A DNA stretch of 64,000 nt from Streptomyces litmocidini (GTDB lineage: Bacteria; Actinomycetota; Actinomycetes; Streptomycetales; Streptomycetaceae): contig NZ_BMTQ01000024.1 in assembly GCF_014649755.1 (NCBI RefSeq), positions 16,341 through 80,340 of the forward strand, read 5' to 3'. The notes beneath the pieces were generated by a model, which searched no databases, had not been told where the DNA came from, and worked only from the letters and a program-made list of their open reading frames with translations. Made by a program: the position numbers and the translations under genes. Shown here piece by piece: positions 1-8,574 of the stretch. How positions within the stretch are numbered: position 1 is the first letter of the stretch; every line of letters begins with the position of its first letter.

Positions 1-57
1 GGTGGACGACCAACCACCTGGTGCGGACTGCCGCCCGCGCGGCAGGGGGGAATTCAC

Positions 58-1173
58 GTGGACATCGACGCAAGAACCCTTCGGACCTTCCGAGAGGTGA
101 CGCTCACCGGGTCGTTCACCCAGGCGGCGCGACGCCTCGGATACTCGCAGTCCAGCGTCACGGCACAGATGCGTGCCCTGGAGAGGCAGGTGGGCGAGCC
201 CGTCTTCGAGCGGCTCCCCAACGGCGTCCGGCTCACCCGCGCCGGAACCGTCCTGCGCGACTACGCGCGCCAGATCCTCACCCTCGTCGGCGAGATGGAG
301 ACGGCCCTGCGCCGGCCCGCGGCCAACCCGCCGCGCCTCACCATCGGCATCGTCCCCGCCCTCGCGTACGGGCAGCAGCTCGCCCGGGTCACCCACGTCG
401 GGCGGCGGCTCCTCTCCGGCGTCCAGCTCGCCCTGCGCATCATGGGGACGGCCGAGGTCCACGACGCCTTCCGGGCCGGCGCGATCGACGGCGCGCTCGT
501 CCTCACCACCGTCGACGCCGACGACCCGGCCGACCTGCTGGGCGACCAGCCGTACGCCGAGCGCTCCGACGACCTGACGGAGATCCGGCTCCAGGAAGTC
601 GAGTTCGTCCCCGTCACCGGCACCGGCCGGCGCCCCGGCGGCCACGGCCGGCAGGTCGTCATCGCCGACCCCGACTGCCCCTCCCAGCGCTGGCTCCCCG
701 AATTTCTCCGGCTCCGCTGCGACAGCCCGCCCGAGATCCACGAACTCGGCTCCATGGCGGGCGTCCGCGCCGCCACCCAGTCGGGCCTCGGCTGCGCCAT
801 GCTCCCCACGGCCCTCGCCGCCGACCACGAGGAGGCCGGTGGCCTGCGCCCCCTCCCCGGCGTGCCGCGGATGCGCTGGAACGCCTCCCTGATCCTGGGC
901 CGCCACGACACCCGGCCCGCCGTCGACCGGCAGAACCTGACGGAGACGCTCCGCCAGGCCACCGCCCTCGGCCGCGCCGTCCACCCGGCCGCACCCGCGG
1001 TCGGCGTCCTCGAAGGCAACGTCCTCGAAGGCAATGCGCTCGACGACGACGTCATCGAGGCCGGTGCGCTCGACACCGGTGCGCTCGGCGGCGGCGCGCT
1101 CGACACCGGTGTCCTCGGCGGCGGTGTCCTCGGCGGCGGGGCCACCGCCCCCGGCCCGAGCATCGCCTCCTGA
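58..1173 (+). CDS. LysR-family transcriptional regulator with repetitive C-terminal tail
   Basis: 371 aa. The first 60 or so residues form a LysR winged helix-turn-helix (SFTQAARRLGYSQSSVTAQM) and residues about 90-290 match the periplasmic-binding-like effector domain. The GTG start follows an AGGGGGG ribosome site about 8 nt upstream. Residues 317-361 are nine consecutive pentapeptides of the type (A/V)L(D/G)(T/G)G, an extension not expected in LysR proteins, which usually end near residue 300. The target is unknown; the next gene is on the opposite strand, so no obvious operon partner is inside the window. Family call is firm, function is not. Confidence 0.88.
   Translation: MDIDARTLRTFREVTLTGSFTQAARRLGYSQSSVTAQMRALERQVGEPVFERLPNGVRLTRAGTVLRDYARQILTLVGEMETALRRPAANPPRLTIGIVPALAYGQQLARVTHVGRRLLSGVQLALRIMGTAEVHDAFRAGAIDGALVLTTVDADDPADLLGDQPYAERSDDLTEIRLQEVEFVPVTGTGRRPGGHGRQVVIADPDCPSQRWLPEFLRLRCDSPPEIHELGSMAGVRAATQSGLGCAMLPTALAADHEEAGGLRPLPGVPRMRWNASLILGRHDTRPAVDRQNLTETLRQATALGRAVHPAAPAVGVLEGNVLEGNALDDDVIEAGALDTGALGGGALDTGVLGGGVLGGGATAPGPSIAS
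1006..1140 (+). repeat. Nine tandem 15-bp repeats inside the LysR gene
   Basis: The stretch is exactly 9 x 15 bp, with units such as GTCCTCGAAGGCAAC, GCGCTCGACACCGGT and GTCCTCGGCGGCGGT. It encodes the pentapeptide tail of the LysR protein in frame, so gain or loss of units would change tail length without a frameshift. Confidence 0.85.
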
Positions 1174-1293
1174 CCCCTCACGGGTCTCCCGGCCGGTGCC
1201 ACGGCGCACCGCCGGCTCCCCGGCCCACCCCCGACCGGGGCCGACGGGAGCGGCGGCGCGCCGTGGCACCCTCCCTCCCCCCGGTCCGGCGCC

Positions 1294-2388
1294 TCAGAGT
1301 CCGGGCAGCCCCAGTCCGACCCGGCCCGTGGCCCGACCGTGCTCGTCGAGGAGCCAGCTCATGCGCTTGGGGGAGTGCAGGGCCACCGTCCGGTCCCGCA
1401 CCTCAAGGGCCGGGAAGCGCTCCGCGAGCTGCGCCTCGAAGGGGTCCACCGCCCCGAGCCCGTGCAGCCAGACCAGCACGAGCAGGTTGTACGGACCGCT
1501 GACCGAGACGCACATCCGCACCTGTTCGAGGCGGGCCAGCGCGTTGCCCGTCCGCTCCAGGAGCGCGTGCGGCACCGACGTCCGGTAGATCACCATCGTG
1601 GACAGCCCCGCCAGCGGGTGCGCCAGGTCGCAGCGCAAGGTGATGTCCCCGTCGCGGATCAGGCGCTGGAGCCGGCGCCGCGCGGTGTGCTCGCTCATGC
1701 CCGTGAGCGCGCCGAGCTCCCCGTACCCGAGCCGCCCGTCGGCACCCAGCGCGGTCACCAGCGCCTGGTCCCCGGGCGCGGGGCGCGCGTGCAGGTGCGT
1801 GCTGTACGTCCGGGGCCGGGCGACGGCGCCCGGCTCGCCGAGCCCGGCCCGTTCCGCCGGGTTCATCGCCCGCATCCGCCAGTCCCGCCCCTCCCCGTAC
1901 AGCGTCATGCCGAGCCGGGTCCGGGTGGAACGGACGCCGCGCAGCCCGCCGATCCCGGTGTGCACCGCGCGGCCCAGGGACGGCAGGTCCGGGGCGGCGA
2001 CGGAGAGGAACAGGTCGAAGTCCCCGGCCGTCTCGTCGACGCTGAACACCCACGGCAGCGCCGTGACCGCCGCGCTCACCCGGTCGAAGGCGCGCGGCCG
2101 GCACCGCACCTCCACGTAGGCGACCGTGGCCGTCTTCGCCGCGTCGTACGCCGTGACCCAGGCGAGCCCCTCGGCGCGGAGCCGTTCGAAGCGCCGGGCG
2201 GCCGTGGTCGGGTTCACGCCGAGGGCCCGCCCGATCCGCGTCCACGGAGCCCGGGGGGCGGCCTGGAGGGCGTCGACCAGCGCCAGATCCAGCTCGGAGA
2301 AGGCCGCCGTGGAGCCTCCGGTGCGGGAAACCGGCGGAACGGCGCTTCCGAAGACGCTTTCCGGCAATTCCGGGGGGACCTCGCTCAC
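1294..2388 (-). CDS. Lrp/AsnC-family regulator with two Lrp modules
   Basis: 364 aa from a GTG start (VSEVPPELP). It carries two AsnC-type DNA-binding motifs: one near residues 30-80 (PWTRIGRALGVNPTTAARRF) and a second near 200-240 (LGYGELGALTGMSEHTARRR), each followed by a RAM-like ligand domain. This duplicated layout is a known actinobacterial variant. It is transcribed divergently from the MFS/M20 operon across 66 bp, so control of that operon by an amino acid or an acylated amino acid is a reasonable inference. Longer open frames upstream run through the MFS gene and are not credible starts. Confidence 0.88.
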   Translation of the reverse strand: MSEVPPELPESVFGSAVPPVSRTGGSTAAFSELDLALVDALQAAPRAPWTRIGRALGVNPTTAARRFERLRAEGLAWVTAYDAAKTATVAYVEVRCRPRAFDRVSAAVTALPWVFSVDETAGDFDLFLSVAAPDLPSLGRAVHTGIGGLRGVRSTRTRLGMTLYGEGRDWRMRAMNPAERAGLGEPGAVARPRTYSTHLHARPAPGDQALVTALGADGRLGYGELGALTGMSEHTARRRLQRLIRDGDITLRCDLAHPLAGLSTMVIYRTSVPHALLERTGNALARLEQVRMCVSVSGPYNLLVLVWLHGLGAVDPFEAQLAERFPALEVRDRTVALHSPKRMSWLLDEHGRATGRVGLGLPGL

Positions 2389-2454
2389 GGACCGGATCGT
2401 AGGGGCACTTCCGGCCGGACCACCAGTGTTCCGGCCACCGGTGAGAGGAGTACC

Positions 2455-3729
2455 GTGCCTGCTCCACCCCTTCCCCCGCTCACTGCGGTGCCGTCCGCGC
2501 ACCGCAGGACCGTCCGGCTCACGGTCGTCCTGCTCTTCGCGGCCTGGCTGGTCGACTACGCCGACCGGCTCGTGATCAACCTCGTCCTGCCGTCCATCGG
2601 CGCCGAGTTCGACCTCGACCGCACGCGGCAGGGCCTCGTCGTCTCCGCCTTCTTCCTCGCCTACGCCCTCTGCCAGATCCCCGGCGGCCTGCTCGCCGAC
2701 CGCTTCGGCGGCCGGCGGGTGACCCTCTGGGCGCTGCTCGCGTGGTCGGTCTTCACCGCCCTCACCGGCTTCGCCTGGTCGTTCGCGGTCCTGCTCGCCC
2801 TGCGCTTCGCCTTCGGCGTCGCCGAAGGCGTCTTCCCGCCGGCCTCCATGAAGGTCCTGGTCGAGCGCACCCCGCCCGAGGAGCGCAGCAGCGCCAACGG
2901 GGCGGTGATGAGCTCCAACGCCCTGGCCGCCGTCCTCACGCCCCTCGCCGTCGCCCCGCTCGTCGCCGCCTTCGGCTGGCGCTCGGCCTTCTGGTCGACC
3001 GCCGCCCTCGGGGTCCTCGCCCTCGTCGCCGTACGCCTCCTGCTCCCGGCCCCGCTGCCCCGCACGGAAGACGCGGAGGTCCCGCGGCCGGCCCTCCGCG
3101 CCGTCCTGCGCAAGGGCGTCCTGTGGCGCTTCGCCCTCATGATGTGCGGTTACAACACCATCATCTGGGGCCTCAACACCTGGGTCCCCTCGTACCTGAG
3201 CGAGGAGCACGGCGTCTCCCTCACCGAGGCCGGAGCGCTCGTCGCCGTCCCCGCGCTCGGCGCCGCGCTCGCCACCGTCCTCGGCGGACGGCTCTCCGAC
3301 CGGCTCGGCGGCCGGCACCGCCTGATCGTCGTCCCCGGCATGACCGTCTCCGCCGTCGCCCTGCTCCTCATGGCGAACACGCCGTCCCTCACCGGCTTCG
3401 TCGTCCTCGGCACCGTCGCCGTCTTCGCCGCCTCCCTCGCGTACATGCCGATCTTCGCCGTCCCCCTCGCCGGCCTCGCCTCGGAGTACGTGGGCGTCGG
3501 CAGCGCCGTCGTCATCCTCGGCGGCCAGATCGCCGGCATGGTCGCCCCGCCCGTCATGGGCGCGCTCGCCGACGCCTTCTCCTTCCACGTCGCCTTCGGC
3601 TTCCTCGTCCTCGGCGCGGTGATCGCCGCCGTCATGGCGTGCCTGACCCCGCAGGACGCCGACGCCTTCCGTGCGGCCGCCGACCGCGCCCCCCTCCCCT
3701 CCCGCACCGCAAAGGAAGCCCTCGCATGA
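2455..3729 (+). CDS. MFS transporter (anion:cation symporter-like)
   Basis: 424 aa from GTG with a GAGAGGAG ribosome site just upstream. It is a hydrophobic, roughly 12-helix protein with the MFS loop motif (GGLLADRFGGRRV) after helix 2 and a related RLSDRLGGRHR loop in the second half. Its 3' end overlaps the M20 peptidase start by 4 bp (ATGA), so the two are translationally coupled. Given the partner, a likely cargo is an N-acylated amino acid or similar amide taken up for hydrolysis; that substrate is inferred from context only. Confidence 0.88.
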   Translation: MPAPPLPPLTAVPSAHRRTVRLTVVLLFAAWLVDYADRLVINLVLPSIGAEFDLDRTRQGLVVSAFFLAYALCQIPGGLLADRFGGRRVTLWALLAWSVFTALTGFAWSFAVLLALRFAFGVAEGVFPPASMKVLVERTPPEERSSANGAVMSSNALAAVLTPLAVAPLVAAFGWRSAFWSTAALGVLALVAVRLLLPAPLPRTEDAEVPRPALRAVLRKGVLWRFALMMCGYNTIIWGLNTWVPSYLSEEHGVSLTEAGALVAVPALGAALATVLGGRLSDRLGGRHRLIVVPGMTVSAVALLLMANTPSLTGFVVLGTVAVFAASLAYMPIFAVPLAGLASEYVGVGSAVVILGGQIAGMVAPPVMGALADAFSFHVAFGFLVLGAVIAAVMACLTPQDADAFRAAADRAPLPSRTAKEALA

Positions 3730-5012
3730 CCGCCGACACGGCACTCGCCCCCCTCCTCTCCGGCCTCGACGCCCGCCTGCCCGACCTGCGCGCCCTCTAC
3801 GAGGACCTGCACGCCCACCCCGAGCTGTCGTTCCAGGAGTTCCGCACCGCGGGCGTCGTCGCCGAGCGGCTCCGCGCGCAGGGCTGGCAGGTCACCGAGG
3901 GCGTCGGCCGCACCGGCGTCGTCGGCGTCCTCGCCAACGGCCCCGGCCCCGTCGTGCTGCTCCGCGCCGACATGGACGCCCTCCCCGTCAAGGAGGAGAC
4001 CGGACTGCCCTACGCCTCCACCGCGACCGGCACCGACCCCGACGGCCACGAGGTGCCCGTCATGCACGCCTGCGGGCACGACATGCACGTCACCTGTCTG
4101 CTCGGCGCCACCGACCGGCTCGCCGCCCACCGGGACGCCTGGCGCGGCACCGTCGTCGCCGTCTTCCAGCCCGCCGAGGAGGTCGGCGGCGCGCCCGCCA
4201 TGATCGAGGACGGCTTCCTCGACCGCTTCCCGCGCGCCGAGGTGTGCCTCGCCCAGCACGTCGCCCCGGCCCCCGTCGGCTTCCTCGGCACCCGGCCGGG
4301 TCCCGTGATGGCCGCGTCCGACAGCTTCCGGGTGACCCTCTTCGGGCGCGGCGGCCACGGCTCCACGCCCGAGACGGCCGTGGACCCCGTGGTGATGGCG
4401 GCCGCGGTCGTCATGCGGCTGCAGACCGTGGTCTCCCGGGAGATCGGAGCCTCGCAGACGGCGGTCGTGACCGTCGGATCGCTGCACGCCGGGACGAAGG
4501 AGAACATCATCCCGGACACCGCCGAACTGAAGGTCAACATCCGCTCGACCACTCCGGCGGTGCGCGACCGGATCCTCGCCGCCGTCGAGCGGATCGTCCG
4601 TGCGGAGGCCGCCGCCTCGGGCGCCCCGAAGGAGCCCGAGATCGTCCCGCTCAACTCCTTCCCGGTCACCGTGAACGACGCCTCCGCCACCGCCGTCGTC
4701 CAGGCCGCCCTCACCGAAGCCCTCGGCGAGGGACACGTCTTCACCCTTTCCCGGACGATCACCGGCAGCGAGGACTTCGGCGTCTTCGGGACCGCCCTCG
4801 GCGCCCCTTCCGTCTTCTGGCACTTCGGCGGCGCCGACCCCGCCCTGTACGCGGACGTCGACCCCGACTCCCTCCTGGAGGACGGCCTTCCCGACACCGT
4901 CCCCGCCAACCACTCCCCGCACTTCGCCCCCGTTCCCGGCCCGACGATCCCCCTCGGCGTGACCGCCCTCCTCGCGGCCGCCGCGCCGTGGCTGACGAAG
5001 CGGCCGGAGTGA
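3726..5012 (+). CDS. M20 family amidohydrolase (hippurate/IAA-amino-acid hydrolase type)
   Basis: 428 aa. The metal and catalytic motifs of M20 amidohydrolases are present in order: HAHPELSFQE, RADMDALPV, ACGHDMH (metal Cys/His), PAEEVGG (catalytic Glu), and a dimerisation domain in the middle (GRGGHGSTPETAVDPV). Proteins of this type hydrolyse N-acyl amino acids. The ATG overlaps the MFS stop as ATGA. Transporter plus hydrolase next to an Lrp regulator suggests import and hydrolysis of an amide-linked amino acid. Confidence 0.92.
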   Translation: MTADTALAPLLSGLDARLPDLRALYEDLHAHPELSFQEFRTAGVVAERLRAQGWQVTEGVGRTGVVGVLANGPGPVVLLRADMDALPVKEETGLPYASTATGTDPDGHEVPVMHACGHDMHVTCLLGATDRLAAHRDAWRGTVVAVFQPAEEVGGAPAMIEDGFLDRFPRAEVCLAQHVAPAPVGFLGTRPGPVMAASDSFRVTLFGRGGHGSTPETAVDPVVMAAAVVMRLQTVVSREIGASQTAVVTVGSLHAGTKENIIPDTAELKVNIRSTTPAVRDRILAAVERIVRAEAAASGAPKEPEIVPLNSFPVTVNDASATAVVQAALTEALGEGHVFTLSRTITGSEDFGVFGTALGAPSVFWHFGGADPALYADVDPDSLLEDGLPDTVPANHSPHFAPVPGPTIPLGVTALLAAAAPWLTKRPE

Positions 5013-5018
5013 GGGGGG

Positions 5019-6191
5019 TCAGCCGGCCGTCGCCCCGTACCGGGCGAGCAGGCGGGCCCGGCGGGACGGCTGGAGGTTCGCCCGGGTCACGTCCCCGTCG
5101 TAGTGGGCCAGGACCCGGGGGTCCATGACGCGGCGCCAGAGCGGGGGCACGTACGCGAGGACGATCATCCCCGCGTACCCCGTCGGCATCTCGGGGGCCT
5201 CGTCGAAGTGGCGCAGCGACTGGTAGCGCCGGGTGGGGTTCGCGTGGTGGTCGCTGTGCCGCTGGAGGTGGTAGAGGAAGACGTTCGAGGCGACGTTGTC
5301 GCTGTTCCAGCTGTGGCGCGGGGCGCACCGCTCGTACCGTCCGCTCGCGGTGCGCTCCCGCTTGAGGCCGTAGTGCTCGGTGTAGTTGATGACCTCCAGC
5401 AGGCAGAAGCCGAAGACCGCCTGGATCGCGAGGTACGGCAGGACGCCCGGCCCGAAGGCGAGCGCGAGCCCCGTGAAGAGCGCGAACGACAGCGCCCAGG
5501 AGCCGAGGACCGTGTTGCGCGGGCTCCACGCGGACCGGCCCCGGCGGGCGAGCCGGCGCTTCTCCAGCCGCCAGGCCGAGGCGAGGCTGCCGAGGACGGT
5601 CCGGGGCAGGAAGCGCCAGAAGCTCTCGCCGAGCCGGGCGCTCGCCGGGTCCTCGGGAGTGGCGACGCGGATGTGGTGGCCGTGGTTGTGCTCGACGTAG
5701 AAGTGGCCGTACCAGGTCTGGGCGAGCGCGATCCGGGAGAGCCGGCGCTCCAGGGCCTCCGCCTTGTGTCCCAGCTCGTGGGCGGTGTTGATGGCGATGC
5801 CGGCGACCCCGCCGAGGGTGAACGTCAGCCCGATCCTGTCCACGGGGGCGAGGTCGCCCCGGGTGATCAGCCAGCAGCCGAGGACGAGGCCGGCGTACTG
5901 GAGGGGGAGGTAGAGGTAGGTGCACCACCGGTAGTAACGGTCCTGTTCCAGGTGGGCGATCGCGCTGTCCGGAGGGTTGGCGGAGTCCTTGCCCATCAGG
6001 TGGTCGACGACCGGGAAGACCACGTACAGGACGAGGATCCCGGTCCACCAGAAGACGCGGAGCCCGGTGGCGTTCACCAGTCCCCAGGAGAGGAAGGGGA
6101 AGGCCGGGATGAGCAGGCCGAGCAACCAGAGCCAGCGCTTGGGGTCGCGCCAGGCGGCGGGGGCTTCGGGGGCGTCGCTGTGCAGGGCCAA
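5019..6191 (-). CDS. alkB: Alkane 1-monooxygenase (AlkB)
   Basis: Integral-membrane non-haem di-iron alkane hydroxylase, about 390 aa. The histidine boxes are visible: HELGHK, EHNHGHH, NYTEHYG and LQRHSDHH. I place the start at the TTG at 6191, which has GAGGAG 6 nt upstream. The ATG at 6242 sits inside the probable -10 element of the promoter (TTGACG at 6267-6262, CTATGA/TATGAA near 6244-6238) and has no ribosome site, although it gives a 407-aa frame. AlkB needs rubredoxin and rubredoxin reductase; neither is adjacent. A TetR gene diverges from it. Confidence 0.93.
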   Translation of the reverse strand: MALHSDAPEAPAAWRDPKRWLWLLGLLIPAFPFLSWGLVNATGLRVFWWTGILVLYVVFPVVDHLMGKDSANPPDSAIAHLEQDRYYRWCTYLYLPLQYAGLVLGCWLITRGDLAPVDRIGLTFTLGGVAGIAINTAHELGHKAEALERRLSRIALAQTWYGHFYVEHNHGHHIRVATPEDPASARLGESFWRFLPRTVLGSLASAWRLEKRRLARRGRSAWSPRNTVLGSWALSFALFTGLALAFGPGVLPYLAIQAVFGFCLLEVINYTEHYGLKRERTASGRYERCAPRHSWNSDNVASNVFLYHLQRHSDHHANPTRRYQSLRHFDEAPEMPTGYAGMIVLAYVPPLWRRVMDPRVLAHYDGDVTRANLQPSRRARLLARYGATAG

Positions 6192-6228
6192 GACCGGCTC
6201 CTCGGAGAGGTGGACACTTCGCTTGCCT

Positions 6229-6280
6229 ACTGTCCAGTTCATAGACGGATCGGCAGTGGAACGTCAATGCCCTGGACAGT
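6229..6280. promoter_or_regulatory. alkB promoter bracketed by paired dyad operators
   Basis: ACTGTCCAGT (6229-6238) and CTGGACAGT (6272-6280) are inverted copies about 43 bp apart, close to four helical turns. Each is itself a small palindrome of form CTG-NN-CAG. Between them on the minus strand lie TTGACG (6267-6262) and, 17 bp on, CTATGA. The adjacent TetR protein is the obvious candidate binder. Confidence 0.6.
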
Positions 6281-6305
6281 GACCGGTGGATAAAGTGGGG
6301 GCACG

Positions 6306-6902
6306 ATGACACGTTTCCGCGAGAGTGTTCGGTCCCTCCTGCGCGAGCAGGTGCTCGACGCCGCCTACCGGCTCGTCGCCGCCGACGGCTGGGGCGGGCT
6401 GCGCATGGCCGCCATCGCGCGGGCCGCCGGCATCAGCCGCCAGACGCTCTACAACGAGTTCGGCTCCAAGGAGGCCATCGGCAACGCCCTGGTCCAGCGC
6501 GAGCTGGAGGGCTTCCTCGTGGGGATCCAGCGGGAACTCGACGCGCATCGGGGCGAGCTGGAGGCGGCAGCGGCGGCGGGCGTCGGCTACACGCTCCAGC
6601 AGGCCGTGGACAACCCCCTCGTCAAGAGCGTCCTGCTCGCGGCGCGCGGCGGCGAGGACGACCTCCTCGCCTACCTCACGACCCGCCCGGAGCCGGTCTT
6701 CGGCACGGCGATGGCGATGCTCGACGCGTACGCGGCCGAGGCCTGGCCCGACGTCGACGAGGAGTCCCGGGGGCTCGCCGTCGAGACGATCGTGCGGCTC
6801 ACCGTCAGCCACATCGTCCAGCCCGTGGCCTCGCCGGAGGAGTCGGCCCGGCGCATCGCCAGGATCACGGCACGGATCGCCCACCCGGGCGGCCGCGCCT
6901 GA
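6306..6902 (+). CDS. TetR-family regulator divergent from alkB
   Basis: 198 aa. Residues 10-55 are a typical TetR HTH (GLRMAAIARAAGISRQTLYN followed by EFGSKEAI). The remainder is helical ligand-binding domain. It starts at ATG after a GTGGGGG ribosome site. Position back to back with alkB and the shared dyad region argue that it represses alkB and perhaps itself, probably responding to a fatty or alkane-derived ligand; the ligand is inferred. Confidence 0.9.
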   Translation: MTRFRESVRSLLREQVLDAAYRLVAADGWGGLRMAAIARAAGISRQTLYNEFGSKEAIGNALVQRELEGFLVGIQRELDAHRGELEAAAAAGVGYTLQQAVDNPLVKSVLLAARGGEDDLLAYLTTRPEPVFGTAMAMLDAYAAEAWPDVDEESRGLAVETIVRLTVSHIVQPVASPEESARRIARITARIAHPGGRA

Positions 6903-7154
6903 GGTGCGCCCCGCGCCCGGCGGGCCGGTGGTCGGCGGGCCGGCGGTCGGGAAAGGGGCGAGGCCCGCCGTCGGACACGGGGGACATCCGGCAACGGGCC
7001 TCTGTTGAATATTGTACGAGATCGTCGGGCTGCTCCGTGCACCCGGCGGCGGTGGCGAGGGGCCGGCCGACGGGGTACACCTCCCCTGAGACGCGGAAAC
7101 GGCCACGGGCCGGACACCCCCGACCGCGTCGACGGCGACGACGAGGAGGTCGCA

Positions 7155-7361
7155 GTGGAAGGCAGGAGCACAGGGTTCGTGCAGTCCTTCAACCGACTCG
7201 GCGGGTACGGCTTCGTCGTCCCCGTGGGCTCCGAGGAACAGGTGTACTTCAGCGCCGAGGACATCGAGGGCGCGCAGCGGACGGTCTCCGAGGGGCAGCA
7301 GGTCTCCTTCGTCCTGGTCCTCGGCGAGGGCCGCTTCGAGGCGAAGGAACTGCGCCTCTGA
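7155..7361 (+). CDS. Cold-shock-like small protein
   Basis: 68 aa from GTG with a perfect GAGGAGGT ribosome site. The sequence begins GRSTGFVQSFNRLGGYGFVV and continues with QVYFSAEDIEG, recalling the cold-shock domain pattern (G-x-V-x-x-F-N-x2-x-G-[YF]-G-F, then V-F-F/Y). It is a divergent member: the second RNP motif is altered (VYFSAEDI rather than VFVHxS). A nucleic-acid-binding role is likely. Upstream 7010-7150 contains no other gene. Confidence 0.75.
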   Translation: MEGRSTGFVQSFNRLGGYGFVVPVGSEEQVYFSAEDIEGAQRTVSEGQQVSFVLVLGEGRFEAKELRL

Positions 7362-7640
7362 CCCCGGCCGGCCCCCGGCCCCCGGCACCCCGGGGACCGG
7401 CCGACCCGCCGGGCCGCGGTCCGGGCCGGAGCCGCCGGCCCCTCGGGCCGTGACCCGGCCCGGGTCCGCGAGGGCCGCCGTGCCGTGGCCCGGCCCGGGG
7501 CGACGGGTTCGTGACGCCGTGCTCCCGGCCGGGACCGCCGGGAGCCCCCACCCGTTTCCCGGGCACGGTGGGCGCATGTCCGCATCCGGGCCCGCGCCCG
7601 TGGAACCCGTAGCCGCCCGTCCGCGCGAGCGGACCCCGGG

Positions 7641-7900
7641 GCACGTGAACTCGCGGCGGCGGACGAGGTGTCCGGCCTGCTCGCCGACCCGCCCCGACTC
7701 CCTCCGGTGTGGCCGCCCACCCGGGGCGAGGCCGACGTCGGCGCCCTGACCGAGGCGTGCGGGGCCGCACGTCCGGCCGTCGGCCGGCACCTCGCCGAAC
7801 TGCGCCTCGGCGGGCTCGTCACGACCCGCAAGGAGGGCCGCCGGGTCGTGTACGCCGTGCCGGACGGTCACCCGAAGCGCCTGGTCCCGGCGGGAGCGCG
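7641..7900 (+). pseudogene. Degenerate ArsR-like helix-turn-helix remnant
   Basis: In one frame the DNA reads ELAAADEVSGLLADPPRLP, a garbled linker, then EADVGALTEACGAARPAVGR and LVTTRKEGRRVVYAVPDGH. This is recognisably an ArsR winged helix, but the first helix (normally LADPTRLxIL) is scrambled and the C-terminal metal or helix region dissolves into low-complexity Arg/Pro sequence. No ribosome site or convincing start is present (a GTG at 7668 is in frame). I read it as a decaying gene; the alternative is a short functional ArsR. Confidence 0.5.
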
Positions 7901-8049
7901 CCTGCCGCAGCGGCGCGGTCGGCCCGGCTCCGACCGGCGGCGGCCGTCGTTCTCCGGCGGGGCGGACACCGCGGCCCGACCGACCGCGAACGGCGGCCCC
8001 GAACGCCGACGGGACGGGATCGGGGGAAGGGCGGCGGCGGAAGCACGAC

Positions 8050-8427
8050 TCAGGAGGCGAACGGCTCGATCTCCCCCGCGAAGACGATGACCTGGTCGAT
8101 GAGGCTCCGTCGCAGGTGGACGACGTCCGTCCCCGCCAGGCGGGGGCCTCCGTCGGGCGTGGTGAAGACCCACTGGTACCGGGCCCATTCGTCAGGCATG
8201 TCCACCGCCGAGCAGCGCACCATCGTGCCCGTCCCCGCCGGGTGGCGCCGGATGTCCAGCACGAACCGCTCGACCGCCTCGATTCCTTCGCTGCGGCCCA
8301 ACGGCCCCCAGAAGACCACGTCCGGGGCCAGGGCCTGGGAGAGCAGGGCAGTCACATAGCTGTCGTCCGAGGCGTTGAACGCGGAGATGAACGTGTCGAT
8401 CGCGGCGCGTGCGGTCTCTTCCTGCAT
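8050..8427 (-). CDS. SnoaL/DUF4440-like NTF2-fold protein
   Basis: 125 aa from ATG (MQEETARAAIDTFISAFNAS). The pattern of an N-terminal helix, a hydrophobic pocket and the segment DVVFWGPLGRSEGIEAVERF matches the NTF2-like SnoaL/DUF4440 fold, seen in small polyketide cyclases, ketosteroid-isomerase relatives and many uncharacterised proteins. An in-frame upstream extension to 8508 lacks family similarity. It stands alone between two degraded regulator genes, so no pathway can be assigned. Confidence 0.7.
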   Translation of the reverse strand: MQEETARAAIDTFISAFNASDDSYVTALLSQALAPDVVFWGPLGRSEGIEAVERFVLDIRRHPAGTGTMVRCSAVDMPDEWARYQWVFTTPDGGPRLAGTDVVHLRRSLIDQVIVFAGEIEPFAS

Positions 8428-8574
8428 GCCCCAGTAATACCAGCCGTTTCGCGTGCGCTCGTCCCACGAGCCGCCTTCCGGCCACGGTGGACCATCCGGA
8501 CACGGCACCAGGCCGCGGCCGTCGGGCGGGGCCCGGCCCCGGGCCGGGCCCGCGCTCCTGGTGGGGGCGGGGTC

